Origin: Algoriphagus sp.
Lineage (GTDB): Bacteria > Bacteroidota > Bacteroidia > Cytophagales > Cyclobacteriaceae
DNA length: 64,000 nt
Assembly: GCA_029945945.1 (NCBI GenBank)
Contig: JAQSDM010000011.1
Span: forward strand, 248,001-312,000
Reading direction: 5' to 3'
The translations under genes were made by a program, and so were the position numbers. Each line of letters begins with the position of its first letter. Position 1 is the first letter of the stretch. The notes under the pieces are model-generated. The model saw nothing but the letters and a program-made list of their open reading frames with translations, had not been told where the DNA came from and did no database searches. This document shows positions 12,518 to 20,330 of the stretch, one piece after another.

Positions 12518-13099
12518 TCAGCTTTCTGCCTTCTTCACCAATCCTTCAGTAATCTCATTCATCGCTTTGACCTTGAATTCAAAGTCTCCTTTGAGAGTTT
12601 CCCGGTAGGCATTTAGATTTAGTAGAAGGTCGTCGATTTCTTCCGGGAGAACTTCCTCTAAAAGTTGACGAAGTCGCTTGGCTGTGGTTGGGGATTTTCC
12701 ATTGGTGCTGATTGCGATTTTCAGGTTGCCTTTGGTGACAATACCTCCTAAATAAAAGTCGCACAATTCTGGCGTATCGGCAATATTGACTAATAGAAAG
12801 CGCTCTTTGGATTCATCCCGGATTTGCCGATTGACAGCTTTATTGTCAGTTGCACCGATCACAAGATGTTTTCCCCCAAGATACTTTTCATGGTAACTGT
12901 CCTCTATTAAAGTCACCGTATCTGACTTCTCAGCTACTTCCAAAAATTCCGGTCTGAACTCTTTAGAAACGACCGTCACTTGAGCCAATGGGCTGGATTT
13001 GAGCAGAAATTCCAGCTTTTCAGTGGCCACAAAACCTCCACCGACTAGCAGTATGTTAAGCTCGTGAACTTTGAGGAAGATGGGATAGAGATGGTTCAT
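12518..13099 (-). CDS. precorrin-2 dehydrogenase / sirohydrochlorin ferrochelatase-like (CysG N-domain, Met8p-like)
   Basis: MNHLYPIFLKVHELNILLVGGGFVATEKLEFLL; NIADTPELCDFYLGGIVTKGNLKIAISTNGKSPTTAKRLRQ. Confidence 0.9.
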   Translation of the reverse strand: MNHLYPIFLKVHELNILLVGGGFVATEKLEFLLKSSPLAQVTVVSKEFRPEFLEVAEKSDTVTLIEDSYHEKYLGGKHLVIGATDNKAVNRQIRDESKERFLLVNIADTPELCDFYLGGIVTKGNLKIAISTNGKSPTTAKRLRQLLEEVLPEEIDDLLLNLNAYRETLKGDFEFKVKAMNEITEGLVKKAES

Positions 13100-13244
13100 T
13101 TTATGGGAAACAAGATGTTAGAGACAAGAATCAAGATGTAAGTTGGAAATTTATAAGGTAGTAAAGTTAGCTCCAATCCAACAGCTGCTGAAACTGCAAG
13201 CCGCTTCCTGGCTTCTGCTACTGCCAACTGACACTGCAAACTGC

Positions 13245-14018
13245 TTACTGCCTACTGATCAATACCGCTTCCCTGAAAACCTCCGCCAACTTCGTACTTT
13301 CCCTCACCACTTCCCCCACAATAATTATCGCGGGAGCTTCGGTTTGAGCGTCTTTTGCTTTTTGCTCAATATCTGAAATATAACCTGCCACGATCTTTTC
13401 CTCGCGTGTTGTACCACTTTGGATGATGGCTATCGGCAGATCATTTTTTCCAAACTTCCGATATACTTGTACGATTTCTCCCAGCTTTTTGGTTCCCATC
13501 AAGACGACCACCGTCGCGGTTGATTGCGCAGCCAAAGCCAGATCCTTCGAAAGTTCTCCGGCAGACGTCGTACCTGTCACCACCCAAAAACTCTCAGAAA
13601 TCCCTCTTTTGGTCACAGGAATTCCAGCCGAAGCCGGAACTGCAATCGCCGAAGTAATTCCTGGAACCAATTCAGTCGGGATTCCGAAAGCCTCGATGTA
13701 TTCGATTTCCTCAGCACCCCGACCAAATACAAACGGATCTCCGCCTTTCAGTCGGACCACATGTCCATGCTTTTTGGCAAGGCTGACGCAAAGTTGATTT
13801 GTGTCTTCCTGGGGCTGAGAATGCTTCCCAACTCGCTTTCCGACAAATATTTTCAAGGCCGTTTCCGGCGCGTGTTTCAGCAAAACCGGATCAATCAAGG
13901 CATCATACAACACCACATCCGCTTTGTTCAAGGCAAAAACTGCCTTTAGCGTGATCAGTTCCGGATCTCCCGGGCCCGCTCCAACCAGCGTGACTTTTGG
14001 GTTCACATTATTTCTCAT
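13245..14018 (-). CDS. cobA: uroporphyrinogen-III C-methyltransferase
   Basis: VTLVGAGPGDPELITLKAV, RLKGGDPFVFGRGAEE, LVPGITSAIAVPASAGIPVTKRG. Confidence 0.95.
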   Translation of the reverse strand: MRNNVNPKVTLVGAGPGDPELITLKAVFALNKADVVLYDALIDPVLLKHAPETALKIFVGKRVGKHSQPQEDTNQLCVSLAKKHGHVVRLKGGDPFVFGRGAEEIEYIEAFGIPTELVPGITSAIAVPASAGIPVTKRGISESFWVVTGTTSAGELSKDLALAAQSTATVVVLMGTKKLGEIVQVYRKFGKNDLPIAIIQSGTTREEKIVAGYISDIEQKAKDAQTEAPAIIIVGEVVRESTKLAEVFREAVLISRQ

Positions 14019-16114
14019 GCCTCAACCTCCTCTTCCCGATACGTTTTCAGCAAACTGTAAACTTCCATCGCTTGCTTTGCATAGGCATTTGCAAACTCTT
14101 CTGTAGGTTCATGCTTGTTGATTTGGTAGACTTTATCTGCGAAAGTTCCGCCAAGATTGATCTTCGCGCTTGCGACAAACGTCTCGTCAAATTGAGAAAT
14201 GATGTTTGCGTAGGAATTGGTGCTGATGTCTTCACTAAGTAAAAGTGCTTTCGCAGCATTGATCAAGCCTGCATAATGATGGTAAATACTATCTGACCAG
14301 CGACCTTGCTCCAACGCTTCCTGTCCTGAATCAAGTTTCTCCAGTGATTCCAAAAGCAAAGTTGCTACCAGGTCAATCATAGCGCCGGCGCATTCTCCTA
14401 CACCCACTGCCACTTCATAGGCATCATTATGGCCCCAATCGACAGAATCAGATTCTGTCACTGTCGAGGCATCACCCAGTTCTTTTAGCAATTCATAGAA
14501 ATAGATTTGCCCTTTCTGATCGTAATAGCTGAGGAAATCAAGTCCGTTGGCATTCTGAACAAAATCATTGAGCAAAACCCGCAAAGCCTGAGGTCCGCGA
14601 CGACTTGGAACTTTGGTTACTTTGTCTGCAAATCTTCCGTTTCCGTCACCGAGATTTCCTCCGCCAAGCAAAACCTGAAGTGCTGGAATCACCATTTTCC
14701 CGGCTTTCATGGACATCCCCTGAAAACCAATATGAGCCATATTATGCTGGCCACAGGCATTCATACATCCCGAGATTTTAATCACCAACTCCTGATTTTT
14801 CAGGTATTGAGGATATTCCTCCAGAATGATTTTTTCCAATTCATGGGCAATTCCCGTTGAGCTGGCAATCCCGAGATTACAGGTATCGGTTCCTGGACAA
14901 GCGGTGATATCACCAAGGGAATTGTATCCACGCTCACCCAACCCTATTTTTTTGAGTTCCTGATAGAAGAACGGGGCCAAATCTTCTCGTACGTCCCTGA
15001 TCAGGAAGTTTTGGCGAAGGGTAAATCGAACTTCATCATTGGCATACTTCTCCACCAAATCTGCCAACGCTCTGGCTTGATCGATATAAAAATCACCCAA
15101 AGCCACTTTCACTCCAATAGAAACATAGCCGGATTGCTTTTGAGGCAAAATATTGGTCAGTTTCCAAAGTTCGTAATCAAGTCCCGGATCGCTTTCCAGT
15201 TGGAAAGTAGGAGGGTTTGGTAAAGTTTTTCCAGCATCGTAGGTCTCGAAATCCAGCGGATAGCTTGTAAACGGAAGTGCTTTTCTCTCCAATTCTACCA
15301 ATTCCAGGAAAGCTTCCAAACCCAGATCTTTCACCAGAAACTTCATTCTTGCCTTATTTCTTCTGGCTCTTTCTCCATGTCGATCAAAGATCCGAAGGAC
15401 AGATTCGATCAATGGAATCACCTGATCTGTTGCAAGAAACTCTGAAATCAAATCCGCATGACGAGGCTGAGAACCCAGACCGCCACCCAGCAAAACTTTG
15501 AATCCGCGAACTTCCTTTCCATCTACGATTTTCAGTTTTGGGATAAACCCCAGATCGTGCAAATAGCTTAATGCCGTGTCTTCGTCCGAGGAGGAAAAGG
15601 ACATTTTGATCTTGCGACCCATTTCCTGGCAAACAGGATTTCTTAAAAAATAACGATACGTCGCATCCGCATAGGGAGTCACGTCAAATGGCTCATTCGG
15701 ATCAATTCCGGCTGTTTCGGAAGCAGTCACATTTCGAACTGTATTGCCACAGGCTTCACGCAATGTCACATCATCCCGTTCCAGTTCCGCCCAAAGCTCA
15801 GGAGTCCGATCCAAACTCACGTAGTGAATCTGAATGTCCTGGCGAGTAGTGATGTGCAGTCTGCCGGTGGAATATTCCTCGGAAACTTTGCAAATCCTGC
15901 GAAGCTGAGCCGAACTCACGCGCCCGTAAGGAAGCTTGATTCGGATCATCTGAACTCCTTGCTGCCGCTGTCCATAGACACCACGGGCAAGACGAAGACT
16001 TCGAAATTTTTCCTCGTCAATCTTTCCCTCTCGGAAAAGCGCGATTTTCCGCTCAAGCTCGATGATATCGCGCTCTACAATCGGATTTTCTAGTTCGGTT
16101 CTGAAGCTTTGCAT
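14015..16114 (-). CDS. nitrite/sulfite reductase (sirohaem, 4Fe-4S) with C-terminal HEPN-like helical extension
   Basis: TGRLHITTRQDIQIHYV; ACPGTDTCNLGIASS...ISGCMNACGQH Cys motifs; C-terminal ALEQGRWSDSIYHHYAGLINAAKALLLSEDI. Confidence 0.92.
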   Translation of the reverse strand: MQSFRTELENPIVERDIIELERKIALFREGKIDEEKFRSLRLARGVYGQRQQGVQMIRIKLPYGRVSSAQLRRICKVSEEYSTGRLHITTRQDIQIHYVSLDRTPELWAELERDDVTLREACGNTVRNVTASETAGIDPNEPFDVTPYADATYRYFLRNPVCQEMGRKIKMSFSSSDEDTALSYLHDLGFIPKLKIVDGKEVRGFKVLLGGGLGSQPRHADLISEFLATDQVIPLIESVLRIFDRHGERARRNKARMKFLVKDLGLEAFLELVELERKALPFTSYPLDFETYDAGKTLPNPPTFQLESDPGLDYELWKLTNILPQKQSGYVSIGVKVALGDFYIDQARALADLVEKYANDEVRFTLRQNFLIRDVREDLAPFFYQELKKIGLGERGYNSLGDITACPGTDTCNLGIASSTGIAHELEKIILEEYPQYLKNQELVIKISGCMNACGQHNMAHIGFQGMSMKAGKMVIPALQVLLGGGNLGDGNGRFADKVTKVPSRRGPQALRVLLNDFVQNANGLDFLSYYDQKGQIYFYELLKELGDASTVTESDSVDWGHNDAYEVAVGVGECAGAMIDLVATLLLESLEKLDSGQEALEQGRWSDSIYHHYAGLINAAKALLLSEDISTNSYANIISQFDETFVASAKINLGGTFADKVYQINKHEPTEEFANAYAKQAMEVYSLLKTYREEEVEA

Positions 16115-16305
16115 TTGCGTAATAGTTTTTCCCTATAGGGAAAGTTAGGTTTGATATATTTTTTTAGGAGTTGAAAATTGAAAAGTTGGAAAGTGGTAAA
16201 GTTTGCTCCACTTTCCTTTTTGGTTGAGATCAACCCTTTCCAAGTTCAATTCCTAAAATTTTTGAATTTTAAACTTCGAAGTTTTCAGCCTTCAGCTTTC
16301 AAACT

Positions 16306-17568
16306 TCATCCTTCAATAAACCCGACACTCACCGTATCAAAACTCCCCTCATCAATCAAAATGAAGGTTCCGTTTGATTTGTTGGTATCGTACGTATCGA
16401 AATGGATAGGCTTGCTCAGACGGAAATGAACCCGACCGATATCGTTTAGCTTGAGTTGATCGACTTCTTCCGTTCCGGTAAAGTCAGTATGAATCCTGGA
16501 TTCTATCTGATCCACTTTTGCCATCACCCGGTTGATTCCGTGCTGAAGGATGTATTTCCCCCCAACTTTTAATGCTTTGTTATTCACCTGGCAAATGGTC
16601 GCCGTGAGTTGCTTTTCGCTTTTCGGCACTTCCGAACTTTTCACCATCATATCGCCTCTGCTCAGATCCACTTCCGTTTCCAGCGTGATTACGATTGAAC
16701 TTCCCGGAGCGGCAGCTTCGATTTCCTTGTCAAAGAAGTGAATGCTTTTGATTTTCGAAGTATTTAAAGAAGGAAGCACTGTGACCTCATCTCCAACTCT
16801 CAAAATTCCTCCGTACAGTTTGCCTGAGAAACCTCTGAAATCGTGAAATGCTTCAGTCTTGGGACGGATTACATATTGCACCGGGAATCGGGCAACTGAG
16901 CTTTCCTGCAAGTCAGACGGCTCCAGTACCTCGAGATGATCCAATAGCGTATTTCCAACATACCAAGGCATCTCTTCAGAATGCCTCGCGATGTTTTCGC
17001 CTTTCAAAGCAGATACCGGAATGAAGGTGATCTGCTCCTGACGGAAATCACTTTTCTCAACCAAAGCGTCGAAGTCAGCCTTTATTTTCAGATAAATATC
17101 TTCGCTGTACCCCACCAAATCCATCTTGTTGATCGCTACCACCACATGGGAAATGCGGAGGAGATTGGCGATGAAAAAGTGGCGATAGGTCTGCTCAATT
17201 ACACCCTTTCGTGCATCGATCAGGATGATGGCCACCTGAGAAGTGGATGCACCTGTCACCATATTTCGCGTATATTCCACATGTCCCGGAGTATCCGCGA
17301 TGATGAAATTGGTCTTGGCGGTAGAAAAATAAATATGCGCCACATCGATGGTGATGCCTTGTTCACGCTCCGCCACCAAACCATCCGTAGCCAGAGAAAA
17401 ATCCAGGTAATCGTATCCTCGCTGCTTGCTGCTTTTCTCGATTGCTTCGATTTTATCCGTCGTGAGTGACTTGGTATCGTAAAGCAATCGACCGATCAGC
17501 GTGCTTTTTCCGTCATCGACAGAGCCGGCAGTTGCGATTTGGATGAGTTTTCTGTTTTGTATGTCCAT
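16306..17568 (-). CDS. cysN: sulfate adenylyltransferase subunit 1 (GTPase)
   Basis: IATAGSVDDGKSTLIGRLLYDTK, DTPGHVEYTRNMVTGAS, NKMDLVGY; ATG at 17568 preferred over the track start at 17667. Confidence 0.96.
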   Translation of the reverse strand: MDIQNRKLIQIATAGSVDDGKSTLIGRLLYDTKSLTTDKIEAIEKSSKQRGYDYLDFSLATDGLVAEREQGITIDVAHIYFSTAKTNFIIADTPGHVEYTRNMVTGASTSQVAIILIDARKGVIEQTYRHFFIANLLRISHVVVAINKMDLVGYSEDIYLKIKADFDALVEKSDFRQEQITFIPVSALKGENIARHSEEMPWYVGNTLLDHLEVLEPSDLQESSVARFPVQYVIRPKTEAFHDFRGFSGKLYGGILRVGDEVTVLPSLNTSKIKSIHFFDKEIEAAAPGSSIVITLETEVDLSRGDMMVKSSEVPKSEKQLTATICQVNNKALKVGGKYILQHGINRVMAKVDQIESRIHTDFTGTEEVDQLKLNDIGRVHFRLSKPIHFDTYDTNKSNGTFILIDEGSFDTVSVGFIEG

Positions 17569-17663
17569 TTTGGTCTTCTTTTTAGTCAATAGTCCATAGA
17601 CGATAGTCCATAGAAGATTTGAGTTGAGAGTTACTTGGTACTTTGTACTTCGTACATTGTAAA

Positions 17664-18563
17664 TCAAAAATATCCCACTTTCTTCCTCGTCTCCATCGCT
17701 GCTTCGGATCGTTTATCATCGATTCGAGCGCCACGCTCAGAGATGGTTGAATCGCGGATTTCTCCGACTACATCATCCAGGGAAACAGCTTCGGAAAGCA
17801 CCGCAGCGGTACAAGTCATATCGCCAACCGTTCTGAAACGTACCATTCGCTCCTCAACAATTTCATGGGATTCCCTGAAAACATGCTCATTGGCTGTCCA
17901 GATCATCCCGTCACGGAAGAAAACTTCTCGCTTATGCGCGAAATAGATCGATGGAATTTCAATGTCTTCGGTTCTGATATATTCCCAGACATCCAGTTCG
18001 GTCCAGTTGGAAATAGGAAAAACACGTACGTTTTGACCTACGTGAATTTTTCCATTCAGCATGTCAAAAAGCTCAGGTCGCTGATTTTTTTCGTCCCACT
18101 GACCGAAGTCATCACGGACGGAAAAGACTCGTTCTTTTGCTCGGGCTTTCTCCTCGTCTCTTCTCGCACCGCCGATACAAGCGTCGAACTTGAATTCTTC
18201 GATCGCATCGAGTAAAGTCGTGGTTTGAAGTGTGTTTCTGCTGGCATAGCGGCCGCGCTCTTCTCGCACTTTTCCCTGATCAATGGAATCCTGAACATTT
18301 CTCACGATCAAGTCCAATCCCAATTCTGCAACCAATTTGTCGCGGAATTCGATGGTCTCCGGGAAGTTGTGTCCGGTGTCTACATGGAGTAGTGGAAAAG
18401 GAATCTTAGCAGGATAAAAAGCCTTTTGAGCTAATCTAACCAGGGTTATTGAATCTTTTCCTCCGGAAAAAAGCAAAACCGGACGCTCAAACTGCGCCGC
18501 CACCTCCCGAAGGATATGGATCGATTCTGCTTCTTTTGGATTTGGTATAAATAGGTTTGACAT
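17664..18563 (-). CDS. cysD: sulfate adenylyltransferase subunit 2
   Basis: LLFSGGKDSITLVRLAQKAFYPAKIPFPLLHVDTGHNFPE; GGARRDEEKARAKERVFS. Confidence 0.97.
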   Translation of the reverse strand: MSNLFIPNPKEAESIHILREVAAQFERPVLLFSGGKDSITLVRLAQKAFYPAKIPFPLLHVDTGHNFPETIEFRDKLVAELGLDLIVRNVQDSIDQGKVREERGRYASRNTLQTTTLLDAIEEFKFDACIGGARRDEEKARAKERVFSVRDDFGQWDEKNQRPELFDMLNGKIHVGQNVRVFPISNWTELDVWEYIRTEDIEIPSIYFAHKREVFFRDGMIWTANEHVFRESHEIVEERMVRFRTVGDMTCTAAVLSEAVSLDDVVGEIRDSTISERGARIDDKRSEAAMETRKKVGYF

Positions 18564-18713
18564 GTGCTTTTAAAATTTTTGATTTACTACTTACCTTACT
18601 TCGTTATTCAATATTCAGCATTCGGTGTTCGATACTTAAATTTCGAATTCCGAACATCGAATCTCGAATGATGAAGTATAGTGTCTTGCTTCCTGTCTCT
18701 TGCTTCTTGCATC

Positions 18714-19418
18714 TCATTTCGCATGCAACCCACATTCTTTCTTTGAATCTTCCCACCACCAGCGACCTGCGCGGGCGTCTTCTCCGGGTTCGATGGCTCG
18801 GGTACAAGGGGCACAACCAATGCTGATAAAACCTTTGTTGTGAAGTGGATTATAGGGAATATTTTTCTCGTTGATGTAGGCGATCATCTGGTCAAAAGTC
18901 CAGTCCAACAACGGATTATATTTGATGATTTGGTTGGCTTCGTCCCATTCGATGCGCTTCATGTCGCTTCGATTGGCACTTTGCTCGGCTCTAAGTCCGG
19001 TGACCCAAACTTCGTTTCCTGCCAATGCCCGCTTCAGAGGTTCAACTTTTCGGACGAAGCAGCAGGATTTGCGATTTTCGACAGAGTCGTAGAAACCGTT
19101 GATCCCTATCTCATTTACCAGCTTTTCAACCGAGGAAGTGGTTGGATAGTAAACCTGAATTTTGGTTTTGTATTTGGCATCTGTACGGGACAACAAATCC
19201 AGCGTCTCTCCGAATAAGCGACCTGTGTCCAGGGAGAAAATGGAAATGGGAAGTGTTTGGGTAGCAATCAGCTGAGTGATCACTTGATCTTCCTGTCCCA
19301 AAGAAGTGGAAAAAACAACTTTCCCCGGGAAAAGCTCCGCAACCAAAGCCAAACCCTCTCCTGCACTCAGGCTATCCAACCGGGATTCAAGATCTGACAA
19401 GTTCAGTTTCTGGCTCAT
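18714..19418 (-). CDS. cysH: phosphoadenylyl/adenylyl-sulfate reductase family, APS-reductase type
   Basis: SIFSLDTGRLFGETLDLL; RKSCCFVRKVEPLKRAL plus IGCAPCTRAI (CC...CxxC Fe-S motif); WVTGLRAEQS. Confidence 0.93.
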   Translation of the reverse strand: MSQKLNLSDLESRLDSLSAGEGLALVAELFPGKVVFSTSLGQEDQVITQLIATQTLPISIFSLDTGRLFGETLDLLSRTDAKYKTKIQVYYPTTSSVEKLVNEIGINGFYDSVENRKSCCFVRKVEPLKRALAGNEVWVTGLRAEQSANRSDMKRIEWDEANQIIKYNPLLDWTFDQMIAYINEKNIPYNPLHNKGFISIGCAPCTRAIEPGEDARAGRWWWEDSKKECGLHAK

Positions 19419-19665
19419 TGGTTTTTACTTTAGTTGCATTTTCCCAAACCCGCTCGTGCAGGTAATACAGAATGATTTTGGAAACCACCTCCACCGAACC
19501 GATGGAAACAGCCATCACCAATTGGCCCGTGACCAAATAGGAAATGATTATGGTATCGATTGTTCCGACAATTCTCCAGGAAATTGACTTGAGCAAACTC
19601 TTGGCGCTGCTGTCTTTTCCAGGCTTGCTGGCAAATACTTTTTTGAGTGGCTGGTCTAAAATCAT
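19387..19665 (-). CDS. DUF2061-like small membrane protein
   Basis: SLLKSISWRIVGTIDTIIISYLVTGQLVMAVSIGSVEVVSKIILYYLHERVW; overlaps cysH start by about 32 bp. Confidence 0.85.
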   Translation of the reverse strand: MILDQPLKKVFASKPGKDSSAKSLLKSISWRIVGTIDTIIISYLVTGQLVMAVSIGSVEVVSKIILYYLHERVWENATKVKTNEPETELVRS

Positions 19666-19740
19666 ACTTCTGTCAAACGGGGAAGATTGACAAAAGTATA
19701 TAAACCCTATTTATTTTATAGACTTTATTCCAAAAAAATT

Positions 19741-20157
19741 TTATTCGTTCGTCAAAATGTCTTCCAGGGTCTTGTTTTCCAATATTTTAAGTGTCTCATC
19801 GCGCACTTCAGCCATCACTTTTTTGATCCCGCAAGCAGCCTCACTTTTGCATTCCGCGCAAGGTTCATAGTAGTTGATGCTGACACAGGGAAGCAAGGCA
19901 ATCGGACCGTCGAGCAGACGGATTACTTTAGAAAGTGGAATGTCTTTTGGTTCCTTTATCAGGTAATAGCCGCCACCCTTTCCTTTTTTGCTACCGAGCA
20001 AACCGGCTTTTTTGAGTTCAAGGAGAATATTTTCGAGAAACTTATGGGATATCCCATGCTCCTCAGCGATGTCATGAATCAAAACAGTCTTGGAGTCCCT
20101 ATGCTTGCCCAGATAAGTGAGCGCATGAAGGGCATATTTGGTCTTTTTGGATAGCAT
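19741..20157 (-). CDS. Rrf2 family transcriptional regulator
   Basis: MLSKKTKYALHALTYLGKHRD...HGISHKFLENILLELKKAGLLGSKKGKGGGYYL; C-terminal Cys triad CVSINYYEPCAECKSEAACGI. Confidence 0.92.
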   Translation of the reverse strand: MLSKKTKYALHALTYLGKHRDSKTVLIHDIAEEHGISHKFLENILLELKKAGLLGSKKGKGGGYYLIKEPKDIPLSKVIRLLDGPIALLPCVSINYYEPCAECKSEAACGIKKVMAEVRDETLKILENKTLEDILTNE

Positions 20158-20207
20158 ACTCAAAAATAGAAGAAAATTCTGATTAGCCTAGTTCGGGGGT
20201 GGGGAAT

Positions 20208-20237
20208 GAAAAAATCCCCGACGCTGGCCGGGGATTT
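20208..20237 (-). terminator. terminator-like hairpin downstream of htpG
   Basis: AAATCCCCG acgctggc CGGGGATTT with T-run on the minus strand. Confidence 0.7.
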
Positions 20238-20244
20238 AGATTTT

Positions 20245-20278
20245 AACCTTTGGGTGCGCCGCGGCGTACCCGAAGGTT
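20245..20278. repeat. 34-nt near-perfect inverted repeat (REP-like hairpin)
   Basis: AACCTTTGGGTGCGCCG/CGGCGTACCCGAAGGTT; 15 of 17 positions complementary, the other two G.T pairs. Confidence 0.8.
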
Positions 20279-20330
20279 TTAAATTGTACAAAACCTTCGA
20301 TCCCGAAATCTCTGGATCAAAGATCTCACA

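Noticed and set aside
16981-17469. 162-aa plus-strand ORF
   Set aside because: Antisense to conserved cysN GTPase motifs
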